Positions 19,743-29,199 of a DNA stretch of 64,000 nucleotides are shown piece by piece. Under the pieces are notes generated by a model, which did no database searches, was not told the DNA's origin, and worked only from the letters and a program-made list of their open reading frames with translations. The DNA comes from Rhodobacteraceae bacterium UBA1943. GTDB lineage: Bacteria > Pseudomonadota > Alphaproteobacteria > Rhodobacterales > Rhodobacteraceae. The translations under genes were made by a program, and so were the position numbers. The first letter of the stretch is position 1, and each line of letters opens with the position of its first letter. The stretch covers positions 62,001 through 126,000 of the forward strand of contig DDEX01000051.1 of the NCBI GenBank assembly GCA_002336845.1, in the 5' to 3' direction.

Positions 19743-19917
19743 AACCACCTCCCCTGCAATAAGATTAACCCTGTTTCCCGCTTTGACAGCTTATCACGCC
19801 GATGTTGCGGATTTGTTATGTCCGTGTTGCGGCAATGCTGCACATTTTCCCGCTCTGCGCGTGTTGCCTTTCGCCGCACAATCCGCTCTTGCTGCGCCAT
19901 CTGCGATACGGGCCCCG

Positions 19918-20826
19918 ATGACAGCTGTTCTGTTGCTTTCTGCGATGATTCTCGATGCTTTGCTGGGCGAACCTCCGGCGCTGTGGGCACGCCTGCCGCA
20001 TCCTGCCGTGCTGATGGGCCGCCTGATCGGCTGGCTGGACCGGCGGCTGAACACCGGCAGCAATCTGCGCCTGAAGGGTGTTGCGGTAATGGCGGGCCTT
20101 GCGGTCGGTGCCTGGGCTCTGGGCATGGCGATTGCGGCACTGCCTCTGGGCTGTCTATGGCAAGTGCTGCTGGCGGCGATCCTGCTCGCGCAGAAAAGCC
20201 TGGTCGATCATGTTCAGGCAGTGGCAACCGGCCTCCGGCGTTCGCTCCCGGATGGCCAGCGCGCCGTGGCAATGATCGTGGGGCGCGATACCGCCGTGCT
20301 GGATCAGTCAGGCGTTGCGCGTTCGGCCATTGAAAGTGCGGCCGAAAACTTCTCGGACGGAGTGATTGCGCCTGCCTTCTGGTTTCTGATGGCGGGCCTG
20401 CCGGGTATCCTAGTCTATAAGATCGCCAACACCGCCGATTCCATGATCGGCCACCGCACCCCACGGCATGAACAGTTCGGCTGGGCTGCCGCGCGGTTCG
20501 ATGACCTGCTTAACCTTGTTCCGGCCCGGCTTTCGGCACTGCTGATCGCGCTGACCCATGGCTGGACCGATCCGCACCCGATCCTGCGCGATGCGCCGCT
20601 GCACCGCTCGCCCAATGCAGGCTGGCCAGAGGCGGCCATGGCGGTGGTGCTGGACGTAGCCATATCGGGTCCGCGCAGCTATCATGGCCAGATGGCGCAA
20701 TTCCCCTGGGTCTGGCCAGAGGGCAAGCGCGACCTTGGCCCTTCCGATATTGATCGCACCGTCACGGCGCTGTGGCGCGGTTGGGCAGGCATGGTGGCGT
20801 TGGTCGCCGTCGTCGCCCTTTTCTGA
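19918..20826 (+). CDS. cobD: Adenosylcobinamide-phosphate synthase
   Basis: 302 residues, an integral membrane protein of the CobD/CbiB family that attaches aminopropanol to adenosylcobyric acid in B12 synthesis. Hallmarks are [25 protein letters not shown] (split across residues 10-35), [32 protein letters not shown] and [10 protein letters not shown]. No other cobalamin gene and no cobalamin riboswitch are seen nearby. Followed at 13 nt by the MOSC gene. Confidence 0.92.
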   Translation: MTAVLLLSAMILDALLGEPPALWARLPHPAVLMGRLIGWLDRRLNTGSNLRLKGVAVMAGLAVGAWALGMAIAALPLGCLWQVLLAAILLAQKSLVDHVQAVATGLRRSLPDGQRAVAMIVGRDTAVLDQSGVARSAIESAAENFSDGVIAPAFWFLMAGLPGILVYKIANTADSMIGHRTPRHEQFGWAAARFDDLLNLVPARLSALLIALTHGWTDPHPILRDAPLHRSPNAGWPEAAMAVVLDVAISGPRSYHGQMAQFPWVWPEGKRDLGPSDIDRTVTALWRGWAGMVALVAVVALF

Positions 20827-20839
20827 AAGGCCCAGGGAG

Positions 20840-21397
20840 ATGTCCAGGGAGTTCGTTACCGCAGCAGAGCTTGCCGACGCGCTGCCTCATGTGCTGGCGG
20901 CGCCGAAAACCGATGCGCCGATCCAGTCGTTGTGCTTCCGCCCCGGCTTTGGCCAGCGCCAGTTCCCCGAGCGGTTGACGCTGACCGTCGATGGCGGCAT
21001 TCCGGGTGAGCGTTGGCTGACACATCCCTGGCTTAGACTGCCCGACGGCAGGCCGGACCCGGCGATTCAGGTCTCGATCCTGCCGACAAGGGTGATGGAT
21101 CTGGTCTGGCGCGACCGCAAGGGCATCCCGCACCCCGGTGACCCCATCACAGCCGATCTGGATTGCGGGCTGGCAAACCTGCCCGAAGGCACGCTGATCG
21201 CGGCAGGCACCGCAGTACTGCGGGTTTCCACGGTCTTCAACGATGCCTGCGTGAAATGGAAAGTGCGTTACGGCCAGGCGGCAAAAGACTGGATCACTGC
21301 CCCCGGCCACCCCGCCCTGCGCCTGCGCGGCGCGCTGTGCAGCATCGTCAAGGATGGCGAGTTGCGCCTGACCGACCGTTTGCAGGTTCTGCGCTGA
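20840..21397 (+). CDS. MOSC-domain-like protein
   Basis: 185 residues. GGIPGERW, IQVSILPTRVMDLVW and TAVLRVSTVFNDACVKWK follow the order of MOSC domains, which handle sulfur carried by molybdenum-cofactor enzymes; the Cys in NDACVKW would be the conserved cysteine. No N-terminal extension or iron-sulfur domain is present. AGGGAG precedes the ATG. It is probably cotranscribed with cobD, though the two pathways are not usually linked. Confidence 0.65.
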   Translation: MSREFVTAAELADALPHVLAAPKTDAPIQSLCFRPGFGQRQFPERLTLTVDGGIPGERWLTHPWLRLPDGRPDPAIQVSILPTRVMDLVWRDRKGIPHPGDPITADLDCGLANLPEGTLIAAGTAVLRVSTVFNDACVKWKVRYGQAAKDWITAPGHPALRLRGALCSIVKDGELRLTDRLQVLR

Positions 21398-21760
21398 TCA
21401 CCAGCCTTCGCCCCGGTCGCGCTGCCCCTTTCGCCATCGGGTCGAGGCCAGCACAAAATCCTCGGCCAGTGCCGCCCAACGGGCCAGCGCCGCAATGTCC
21501 GGCGCCATCAGCAGCCGCAGACGGGTTTCGCCCTGCCACAGATCCAGCGGTGCATCCGGGTGGTGCACCGCCCATTCCGCCATCTGCCAATCTGCCGCGC
21601 GGACGGCCCGACACAGCGTCAGTTCGCACGTCCCCGCCACGGGCCGGGCCGTGAACTCGCCATCCGCCGCCGTCAGCCGGGCATAGACCAGCCCATCTGC
21701 CACTTCGACACCGGCAAAGCCTGCCGCCGTCAGAACCTGCACCAGATCGTGAGGGGTCAC
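21398..21760 (-). CDS. Hypothetical protein downstream of smc
   Basis: 120 residues with no domain that I recognise. It is soluble, Ala/Trp-rich at the C-terminus (LARWAALAEDFVLASTRW) and ends with basic residues. The start overlaps the smc stop by 4 nt, so it is translated from the same transcript. Its 3' end abuts the convergent MOSC gene with no gap. Confidence 0.6.
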   Translation of the reverse strand: MTPHDLVQVLTAAGFAGVEVADGLVYARLTAADGEFTARPVAGTCELTLCRAVRAADWQMAEWAVHHPDAPLDLWQGETRLRLLMAPDIAALARWAALAEDFVLASTRWRKGQRDRGEGW

Positions 21761-24700
21761 GCGACCAGCGCCTCGGCGCGTTTCAGGTCCACACTGACCA
21801 ACTGGCTGACGCCCTGTTCCTGCATGGTCACACCAAACAGCCGATCCATCCTGGCCATAGTCACGGCATGGTGGGTGATGATCAGAAACCGGGTATCGGT
21901 GCGCCGGGTCATCTCATCCAGCAGGTCACAAAAGCGGGTGACGTTGGCGTCATCCAGCGGCGCATCCACCTCGTCCAGAACGCAGATCGGCGCCGGGTTG
22001 GCCAGGAACACGCCAAAGATTAGCGCCAGCGCGGTCAGCGTCTGCTCGCCCCCCGACAGCAGAGAAAGCGTCGAAAGCCGCTTGCCCGGCGGCTGTGCCA
22101 TGATCTCCAGCCCCGCTTCCAGCGGGTCATCGGATTCCACCAGGACCAGCCGCGCCTCGCCACCGCCAAACAGGTGGGTGAAAAGCTGGCCGAAGTTCGC
22201 GTTCACCTGTTCAAAGGCGGTCAGCAACCGCTCGCGCCCCTCGCGGTTCAGGCCTGCGATACCGCCGCGCAGTTTCTTGATCGCTTCTTCCAGATCGACC
22301 TTTTCCTTGACCAGCGCCTCATACTCGGCGCTGACCGTGGCGGCATCCTCCTCGGCCCGCAGGTTTACTGCGCCCAGGGCCTCGCGCTGGCGTTTCAGGC
22401 GCTGCACCTCGGTATCCAGATGGTCAGCAGCAGGCATCTTGTCGGGGTCCAGGCGCATCGAATCCATCAACTCGCCAGGGCCCGCGCCCATCTCCTCGCG
22501 CAGCCGCTCCACGGTCACATTGGCGGTTTCGCGCGCAGCCTCAGCCCGCGCCTCTGACCTTGCCCGGCCCTCGCGCGCTTCACCGGCCAGCCGTTCCGCC
22601 TCGCGCTCTACATCCCGCGCATTGCGAAGGGCGGCCTCGGCGAGTGACAGTGCCTCGGCGGCCTCGGTGCGGCGACCCTCGGCCTCGGCAATCGCGTCCG
22701 ACAGTTCCTCGCGCTTGATGGCGATTTCCTCGGGCGCCGCACTGGCCTCTGCCAGTTCCTCTTCGGTCTCAGTGCGGCGGGTGGCCAGTTCGGCGATGCG
22801 CTTGGCCGCAGTTTCCAGCCGGTGCTTCCAGCCCGACAATTCCTTTTGCGCCTCTTGCCGGCGGCGCACGCGTGCCTCGCCCTCGCGGCGCAGTTCGTCA
22901 TGCGCGGCGCGGCGCGACATCATGGCGATGCGCGCGGCCTCCACCGCTTGCCGGGCCGTTTCAACCTCGGTCCGCGCCGCCTCCAGATCGCCCAGATCCT
23001 CCAGCGCGGCCGTCGCCTCCTCCAGCCGCTCTCGCGCCTCGGCCACTTCGTCATCATACCGGGCAACAGCCAACCGCGCGGTTTCCAACTTGCCATCGGC
23101 GATGGATCGGTCAGCCTCGGCCCTGGCCGCCGCCCGGTTGGTTTCGGCCACACGGGCATCGGCGGCGCGGCGAGCGTCGCGCGCCATCTGGTCGGCGCGG
23201 GCAAGGTCGGCCAGCCGCGCCTGCAAGGCCTCATGCGCCTGCCGCGCGCCGGTCGCACGGGCAGAAACTTCCTCAAGGTCGCGCTTCAGGCGCGTCAGCT
23301 TGTTCAACTGTTGCAGGCGCAGCGCACTGGCCTGCGGCGCGTCCTCGGCAGCGGTGCGCAGGCCGTCCCAGCGCCACAGATCGCCCTCGCGGCTGACCAG
23401 CCGCTGGCCGGGTCGCAGGGCAGCTTGCAGCGCGAGGCCTTCGTCCCTGCTGACAAGGCCAATCTGCGACAGGCGCCGCGCCAGCACGGCAGGTGCCTTG
23501 ACAAAGGCAGCCAAGGCAACCCCGCCGGGCAGCCGCGCCGTCTCGTCATAGCCCGGCAGTTCCACCCAGCCCGACCGATCGCGCGCCCCAACCTCGGGTG
23601 CGCGCAGATCATCCGCCAGCGCAGCGCCAAGGGCCAGTTCCAACCCCGGCTCCACCTCCAGCCGGTCGATCAACTGGTTGCCCGACTGCGCCTCGCGTGC
23701 GACCAGCTTCGTCAACGCCTGCACCTCGGCGCGCAAGGCATTCGCCTCGCCCTCGGCCTCAGAGCGCATGGCGCGGGCATCGGCCTCGCGGCCCTGCGCC
23801 TCGGCCCGCGCCTCTTCGGCCTGCACCAGCAGGCTGTCGGCCTCTTCGGCCTGCGCCGCCGCGTCCTCGCGCGATTCCTCAGCGATGGCCTGCGCTTCGG
23901 CGGCATGAGCCAGCGCAGCCTCGGCCCCCGAAACCGTCTCGCGCGAACGGGCCGCTTCGCCCTCGGCCCGAGCCAGCATCGACCGTGTGTCAGTCAGCAA
24001 CCGCTGCGCCGACTGATGCCGTGCCACCAAACGCGCCGAATCCTCGGTCGCCGCCTGCATCACCGTTTCGCGGTCTGACAGCGCGGCGCCCGCCTCGCGC
24101 GCAATCTCTGCCGCCTCGGTCAACCGCTCTTCATGCCCGTCATGGGCGCGCAAAAGCTGCTCGATCTCCCAATCCAGCCGCCCGATCACCTCGCCCGCAT
24201 CGCGGTTGAGGCCGCTTTCCCGTTCGGCGTCGCGGTCCAGTTCCACGATCCGCAGCCGCAGCGCCTCTATCCGCTGGCGGGCCTGCGCCTCCTGATCGGT
24301 CAACTGATCGCGGCTGACCAGCAGGCGTTGCAGGATCGCCGCGGCAATCGCCTCTTCCTCGCGCAGGGGGGGAAGGGCATCCTCGGCCCCCTCGCGCGCC
24401 TTGGCCGCTGCGCGCACCGCGCCCTCGGCCTGCGCCGCTTGCACCAGCCGCTGGCGCAACTGAGCCTCGGCCTCTTCGCGCGCCAGATCCGCCTCGCGCC
24501 AGCGGCGCAACAGCAGCATCCCCTCGGTCTTGCGCAGTTCCTCGCCAATCTCGCGATAGCGCGCTGCCTGCTTGGCCTGCCGTGTCAAGGTCGAGAGTTG
24601 CTGCGCCAACTGCTCCAGCACGTCATCGACGCGCAACAGGTTCTGTTCGGCCCCTTGCAGCTTCAGTTCCGCCTCATGCCGCCGCTGGTAAAGGCCACCG

Positions 24701-25209
24701 ATCCCGGCCGCATCCTCCAGCACCTTGCGGCGCGCCTTGGGCTTGGCGTTGATCAGCTCTGAAATCTGGCCCTGCCGAACCAGTGCCGGGCTATGCGCCC
24801 CGGTCGAGGCATCGGCGAACAGCATCTGCACATCGCGCGCCCGCAGCTCTTTGCCGTTCAGCTTGTAGGCCGAACCGGCGTCGCGGGTGATGCGGCGGAT
24901 GATCTCTATCGTATCGGCATCATTGAAGCCTGATGGCGCGAGGCGTTCGGAGTTGTCGAGATGCAGCGCAACTTCGGCGAAATGCCGCGCCCCGCGCGTG
25001 GCGGCGCCGTTGAAGATCACATCCTCCATACCGCCGCCCCGCATGGCCGAAGGGCGGTTTTCCCCCATCACCCAGCGCAAGGCTTCCAGCAGGTTCGACT
25101 TGCCGCAGCCATTGGGGCCGACCACGCCGGTCAGCCCCTCATGGATCACCAGATCCGTGGGATCGACAAAGCTTTTGAAGCCGTTCAGACGCAGGCGGGA
25201 AAAGCGCAC
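21757..25209 (-). CDS. smc: Chromosome segregation protein SMC
   Basis: About 1150 residues; the condensin ATPase that organises the chromosome. Walker A is GPNGCGKSN at 31-39. Two long Ala/Glu/Arg-rich coiled coils flank a hinge near the middle (LALGAALADDLRAPEV, VSREGDLWRWDG). The C-terminal head has signature LLSGGEQTLTALALIF and Walker B ICVLDEVDAPLDDAN. The start is GTG 25209 (opening RFSRLRLNGFKSF), preceded by AAAGGA; an upstream TTG extension is not SMC-like. Confidence 0.95.
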   Translation of the reverse strand: MRFSRLRLNGFKSFVDPTDLVIHEGLTGVVGPNGCGKSNLLEALRWVMGENRPSAMRGGGMEDVIFNGAATRGARHFAEVALHLDNSERLAPSGFNDADTIEIIRRITRDAGSAYKLNGKELRARDVQMLFADASTGAHSPALVRQGQISELINAKPKARRKVLEDAAGIGGLYQRRHEAELKLQGAEQNLLRVDDVLEQLAQQLSTLTRQAKQAARYREIGEELRKTEGMLLLRRWREADLAREEAEAQLRQRLVQAAQAEGAVRAAAKAREGAEDALPPLREEEAIAAAILQRLLVSRDQLTDQEAQARQRIEALRLRIVELDRDAERESGLNRDAGEVIGRLDWEIEQLLRAHDGHEERLTEAAEIAREAGAALSDRETVMQAATEDSARLVARHQSAQRLLTDTRSMLARAEGEAARSRETVSGAEAALAHAAEAQAIAEESREDAAAQAEEADSLLVQAEEARAEAQGREADARAMRSEAEGEANALRAEVQALTKLVAREAQSGNQLIDRLEVEPGLELALGAALADDLRAPEVGARDRSGWVELPGYDETARLPGGVALAAFVKAPAVLARRLSQIGLVSRDEGLALQAALRPGQRLVSREGDLWRWDGLRTAAEDAPQASALRLQQLNKLTRLKRDLEEVSARATGARQAHEALQARLADLARADQMARDARRAADARVAETNRAAARAEADRSIADGKLETARLAVARYDDEVAEARERLEEATAALEDLGDLEAARTEVETARQAVEAARIAMMSRRAAHDELRREGEARVRRRQEAQKELSGWKHRLETAAKRIAELATRRTETEEELAEASAAPEEIAIKREELSDAIAEAEGRRTEAAEALSLAEAALRNARDVEREAERLAGEAREGRARSEARAEAARETANVTVERLREEMGAGPGELMDSMRLDPDKMPAADHLDTEVQRLKRQREALGAVNLRAEEDAATVSAEYEALVKEKVDLEEAIKKLRGGIAGLNREGRERLLTAFEQVNANFGQLFTHLFGGGEARLVLVESDDPLEAGLEIMAQPPGKRLSTLSLLSGGEQTLTALALIFGVFLANPAPICVLDEVDAPLDDANVTRFCDLLDEMTRRTDTRFLIITHHAVTMARMDRLFGVTMQEQGVSQLVSVDLKRAEALVA

Positions 25210-25402
25210 GGGAATCCTTTCGGGCGGGGCGGGTATCGTCCCTTGCAACACGACCCGAGTCAACCGGGCATACCCTGCATCTGGCAGAGGTGCGCATCTT
25301 ATCCCCAAGATGTTGGGCAAAGTACCGGATCATGGCTGCGTTGCACAGTTCACACTTGCGCGCGGCCGCGCCTTGCCTTTCGATGGTTGCAGGAGATGCC
25401 CG

Positions 25403-25783
25403 ATGACCCCGCCCCTTACCGGCCGCTGCCTGTGCGGCGCCATCACCTACTATTGCACCGCCTCGCCCTTGTGGCAGGGCCATTGCCACTGCGAAAGCTG
25501 TCGCCGGGCCACGGCCTCGCCTTTCACCTCTTATTTTGGGGTGGCAGATGGCGCATGGGAAATCTCCGGCAATCCGGCCGAATACGAATGCTCGCCCGGC
25601 ACTTATCGCCAGTTCTGCCCGCGCTGCGGCACACAGATCAGCTATCGCTCATCCCGCTTCCCGGGCGAGCGGCATTTCTTTGCCGCAACACTGGACCGGC
25701 CCGAAGCCTTCGCCCCTACCCGCCATTATTTCTGGGATGAGCGCCTGCCGTGGCTGCACCTCTCTGACGGGCTGCCGCACTGA
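25403..25783 (+). CDS. GFA / CENP-V family protein (zinc-binding)
   Basis: 126 residues. The zinc-site cysteines of the glutathione-dependent formaldehyde-activating family are present: GRCLCGAITYYC, HCHCESCRRATASPF, and FCPRCGTQISYRS. Despite the name, few members have a shown role with formaldehyde. Its stop overlaps the GNAT start (TGATG), giving tight coupling. Confidence 0.85.
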   Translation: MTPPLTGRCLCGAITYYCTASPLWQGHCHCESCRRATASPFTSYFGVADGAWEISGNPAEYECSPGTYRQFCPRCGTQISYRSSRFPGERHFFAATLDRPEAFAPTRHYFWDERLPWLHLSDGLPH

Positions 25784-26247
25784 TGCAGCCACACCGCCTT
25801 GACCCGACCGCCGATTTCGCGCCCATCCTGCGCCTGATCCAGACCGAATTCGCCTATATGGACGGGCTGATCGACCCGCCCTCCTCGATGCACCGCCTGA
25901 CCACGGACGATCTGGCGCGGCAGGCGGCAGAGGGCGAGGTTTGGGCCATCGGCACACCGCCCATCGCCTGCATGGTGCTGACGCCCAAGGCCGATTGCCT
26001 TTATCTGGGCAAGCTGGCGGTCGCTGCCACACACCGCGGGCAGGGTCTGGGGCGCGTCATGGTCAATCTGGCCTGCTCCCGCGCCCGCGCGCTGGCCCTG
26101 CCAGTGGTGGAGTTGCAGACCCGGGTTGAGCTGACCGGCAATCAGGCCGCCTTTCGCAGCCTGGGATTTGTCGAAGTGGCGCGCACCGCGCACCCCGGCT
26201 ATGACCGCCCCACCTCGATCACGTTCCAAAGGACGGTTGTTCCATGA
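25783..26247 (+). CDS. GNAT-family N-acetyltransferase
   Basis: 154 residues with the acetyl-CoA-binding motif LGKLAVAATHRGQGLGRVMV (Q/RxxGxG/A loop RGQGLG), strand VVELQTRVELTGNQAAFRSLGF, and a central DCLYLGKL strand. The substrate is unknown. Overlaps lrgA by 4 nt. Confidence 0.85.
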   Translation: MQPHRLDPTADFAPILRLIQTEFAYMDGLIDPPSSMHRLTTDDLARQAAEGEVWAIGTPPIACMVLTPKADCLYLGKLAVAATHRGQGLGRVMVNLACSRARALALPVVELQTRVELTGNQAAFRSLGFVEVARTAHPGYDRPTSITFQRTVVP

Positions 26248-26597
26248 TCCACGCCCTGCTCGCCATTCTGCTTTGTCAGCTTGCGGGCGAGGCCACTGTC
26301 CGCGCCCTTGGCCTGCCCTTGCCAGGGCCGGTGCTGGGCATGGTCCTGATGGTTCTTGCCTTGCGTCTGTCGCACCGGCTGATGGCGCTGGTCACACCTT
26401 TGGCACGCGGGCTGTTGGCGAATATGTCGCTGCTGTTCGTTCCGGCGGGCGTGGGGGTGGTCGGTCATGCCGCCATTCTGGGCGCGCAAGGCGGCCCGCT
26501 GTTCCTGGCGTTGCTTGGCTCAACCGTTCTTGCCATTGCCGTGGGGGCGCTGACCTTTGCCGCCGTCGCACGACTGACGGGGAACCGCGATGACTGA
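26244..26597 (+). CDS. CidA/LrgA family membrane protein
   Basis: 117 residues with about four transmembrane segments and the CidA/LrgA pattern LPLPGPVLGMVLMVLAL and NMSLLFVPAGVGVV. The family has holin-like proteins that act in murein hydrolase control or metabolite export, together with LrgB. The ORF overlaps lrgB by 8 nt. Confidence 0.88.
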   Translation: MIHALLAILLCQLAGEATVRALGLPLPGPVLGMVLMVLALRLSHRLMALVTPLARGLLANMSLLFVPAGVGVVGHAAILGAQGGPLFLALLGSTVLAIAVGALTFAAVARLTGNRDD

Positions 26598-27306
26598 TTT
26601 CGCCGAGATCTGGAGTTATCTGTCCCGCGGCCCGCTGCTGTGGCTGACGGCAACGCTGGCTACCTATGCGATTGGTGATGCCTGCGCCCGGTGGGCAAAC
26701 CGCGCGCCGCTGGTCAATCCGGTGCTGATTGCGGTGGCCCTGCTGGCACCGTTGCTCTGGCTGACCGGCACGCCCTATGCAACGTATTTTGAGGGCGCGC
26801 AATTCGTTCACTTTCTTCTGGGGCCGGTGACGATCAGCCTTGCCCTGCCCCTGTGCGAAAACCTGCCACGCATCCGACGCGCCGCCCTGCCGATGCTGGC
26901 GGCGCTGGTTGCTGGGTCGGTTACCTCGGCGGTCAGCGTACTGGCCATCGCTAAGGCTTTTGGCCTGGGCCCTGACCTGCTGGCCACGCTGGCCCCAAAG
27001 GCGGCGACTGCTCCGGTTGCCATCGGCATCTCCGAACGGCTGGGCGGCTCGCCCACGCTGACGGCGGTCATGGTGCTGATCACCGGGGCAATCGGGGCAG
27101 TCGTGGCCACGCCGCTCTTGAACCTCTTGCGGCTGAAAGACTGGCGCGCGCGCGGCTTTTCGGTAGGGGTCGCGGCTCATGGCATCGGCACGGCCCGCGC
27201 CTTGCAGGTCAACTCCACAGCCGGGGCTTTCGCGGGCCTAGGCATGGCGCTGAACGCGGTTCTGACGGCGCTGATCGCGCCCCTGATCCTGCGGCTGTTC
27301 CTGTAA
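26590..27306 (+). CDS. LrgB family membrane protein
   Basis: 238 residues, very hydrophobic. LrgB hallmarks are FLLGPVTISLALPLCENL, SVTSAVSVLAIAKAFGLG, LAPKAATAPVAIGISE and AHGIGTARALQVNSTAGAF. It forms the partner of LrgA in the same operon. The GFA-GNAT-lrgA-lrgB string is tightly overlapped. The gene ends 2 nt from the convergent rppH stop. Confidence 0.9.
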   Translation: MTDFAEIWSYLSRGPLLWLTATLATYAIGDACARWANRAPLVNPVLIAVALLAPLLWLTGTPYATYFEGAQFVHFLLGPVTISLALPLCENLPRIRRAALPMLAALVAGSVTSAVSVLAIAKAFGLGPDLLATLAPKAATAPVAIGISERLGGSPTLTAVMVLITGAIGAVVATPLLNLLRLKDWRARGFSVGVAAHGIGTARALQVNSTAGAFAGLGMALNAVLTALIAPLILRLFL

Positions 27307-27308
27307 GA

Positions 27309-27791
27309 TCAGGCCAGATAGGCGCGGAAGTGGCGCACCACTTCCTCGTAAACCGCCCGCTTGAACGGCACGATCGAGGTGACCATCTCATCCGCCCCGA
27401 TCCAGCGCCATTTGTCGAACTCAGGGTGATCGGTGTCGATCCGCACCTGATCGTCGCGGCCCCTAAATCTGAACAGGAACCACTTCTGCTTTTGCCCGCG
27501 ATACTTGCCGTCCCAGACCTTGCCCAGCAATTCGGGCGGCAGGTCATAGGTCACCCAATCGTGGGTCTTGGCCACAAACTCCACCAGATCCTCGGTGACG
27601 CCGGTTTCTTCCCACAACTCACGCAAGGCAGCCGCGCGCGGCTTTTCGCCCTCGTCAATGCCGCCCTGCGGCATCTGCCAGGCGGGGGCCGGGTTATCGA
27701 TACGCTGACCGGCAAAGATCAGGCCCTGATCGTTGATCAGAACCACGCCGACACAAGGCCGATAGGGCAGCGTTTCAGGATCGACAGACAT
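27309..27791 (-). CDS. rppH: RNA pyrophosphohydrolase (Nudix)
   Basis: 160 residues; removes pyrophosphate from the 5' end of RNA to start decay. The full Nudix box is visible: [20 protein letters not shown] followed by TGV. The opening [21 protein letters not shown] matches RppH/InvA. It follows ctpA by 54 nt on the minus strand, the last gene of gpmI-envC-ctpA-rppH. Confidence 0.93.
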   Translation of the reverse strand: MSVDPETLPYRPCVGVVLINDQGLIFAGQRIDNPAPAWQMPQGGIDEGEKPRAAALRELWEETGVTEDLVEFVAKTHDWVTYDLPPELLGKVWDGKYRGQKQKWFLFRFRGRDDQVRIDTDHPEFDKWRWIGADEMVTSIVPFKRAVYEEVVRHFRAYLA

Positions 27792-27845
27792 ATGGCCCCC
27801 GAAGGTTTGGTGCGCCGCGCAGACATGCCCGCGCGGCGCTGATGG

Positions 27846-29192
27846 TCAGGGCTTGGGCGCAACCGCCGCCAACCCGCGCAGGATATCGACGGCATAGGCC
27901 AGTTGATAATCCTCATCCCGCAGCTTGGCCGATTCCTCGACCCGGGCGCGCTGTTCTTCCAACTGCTTCTTCTCGTCCTCGGTCATCGAGTCATTCGACA
28001 AAATGCCCCGCAGATCGGATTCGTGGCGGTCCTTGCCCTCGGTTTCGGCGGCTTTCGCCTCGGTGCCCTGCTGGTTGGGGTCAACCGCCGGTTGGTTCAC
28101 CACGATGTCGGGCATCACCCCCAGCGCCTGAATCGAGCGGCCCGACGGCGTGTAATACCGCGCCGTGGTCAACCGCATCGCCCCTTCACCCTTCAGCGGG
28201 ATCAGCGATTGAACCGACCCTTTGCCAAAGCTGCGGGTGCCGACGACGATAGCGCGGCGATGATCCTGCAAGGCGCCTGACACGATTTCCGATGCCGAAG
28301 CAGAACCGCCGTTGATCAGCACGACGATCGGTTTGCCTTCGGCCATGTCGCCCGGCGTCGCATTGAACCGCTCACTGTCTTGGGGGTTGCGGCCACGGGT
28401 CGAAACCACCTCGCCCTTGTCAAGGAAGGCATCGGCCACCAGAATCGCCTGATTCAGCAGACCGCCGGGGTTGTTGCGCAGGTCGATGACAAAGCCATTC
28501 ACCTTGTCCATGCCGCCCGCCTCGGCCACCATCTTCTTGATGCCCTCTTCCACGCCGGGGAAGGTCTGGTCGTTGAAGGTGGTGATGCGCAGCACCACCG
28601 TATTGCCGACAAGGCGCGGCTTTACCGCCGTCAGCTTGATGGTATCGCGCACCAGCGACACGTCGAACGGGTCTTTCACCCCTTCGCGCACCACAGTCAG
28701 CGTGACCTCGCTGCCGATCTCGCCGCGCATCATGTCAACCGCCTGATCCAGCGTCAGGCCGTTCACCGCCTCGCCGTTCACGGCGGTGATGAAGTCGCCC
28801 GACTTGATGCCCGCCTTGTCGGCGGGCGTGCCGTCCATCGGTGAGATCACCTTGACGAAGCCCTGCTCTTGCGTGACCTCCAGCCCCAATCCGCCGAATT
28901 CGCCGCGGGTCTGCACCTGCATTGCCGCGAAATCCTCTTCGTTCAGATAGCTGGAATGCGGATCAAGCGAGGTCAACATGCCGTTGATCGCCGCTTCGAT
29001 CAGCTTCTTGCTGTCAACTTCCTCGACATATTGCGCGCGAATGCGTTCAAAAATATCGCCGAACAGATCAAGCTGTTCATAGACCGAGCTGTTCTTGGCC
29101 GCCTCTTGCGCCAAAAGGGGGCCTGCGACCTGCGTCGTGGCAAGCACACCAGCCACAATGCCGCCCGCAGCGGCCATCCACATCTTTTTCAT
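27846..29192 (-). CDS. ctpA: Carboxyl-terminal processing protease (S41)
   Basis: 448 residues with a signal peptide or anchor (MWMAAAGGIVAGVLATT). A PDZ domain spans about residues 85-170 (GGLGLEVTQEQGFVKV, AGIKSGDFITAVNGEAV). The S41 catalytic core has Ser299 in NGGSASASEIV and Lys324 in RSFGKGSVQ. The C-terminal tail is Gln/Glu-rich (TEDEKKQLEEQRARVEES), likely helical. ATG 29192 is chosen because it starts the signal peptide; upstream codons overlap the EnvC-like gene. It acts in the periplasm. Confidence 0.94.
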   Translation of the reverse strand: MKKMWMAAAGGIVAGVLATTQVAGPLLAQEAAKNSSVYEQLDLFGDIFERIRAQYVEEVDSKKLIEAAINGMLTSLDPHSSYLNEEDFAAMQVQTRGEFGGLGLEVTQEQGFVKVISPMDGTPADKAGIKSGDFITAVNGEAVNGLTLDQAVDMMRGEIGSEVTLTVVREGVKDPFDVSLVRDTIKLTAVKPRLVGNTVVLRITTFNDQTFPGVEEGIKKMVAEAGGMDKVNGFVIDLRNNPGGLLNQAILVADAFLDKGEVVSTRGRNPQDSERFNATPGDMAEGKPIVVLINGGSASASEIVSGALQDHRRAIVVGTRSFGKGSVQSLIPLKGEGAMRLTTARYYTPSGRSIQALGVMPDIVVNQPAVDPNQQGTEAKAAETEGKDRHESDLRGILSNDSMTEDEKKQLEEQRARVEESAKLRDEDYQLAYAVDILRGLAAVAPKP

Positions 29193-29199
29193 CGTCGCG

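Noticed and set aside
19743..19917. Cobalamin riboswitch before cobD
   Set aside because: The gap is too short for the full fold and no B12-box-like conserved block is visible.
21560..23551. 663-codon plus-strand Ser/Arg/Ala-rich frame
   Set aside because: Antisense to the SMC coiled coil; its repetitive composition mirrors the GCx codons of that region.
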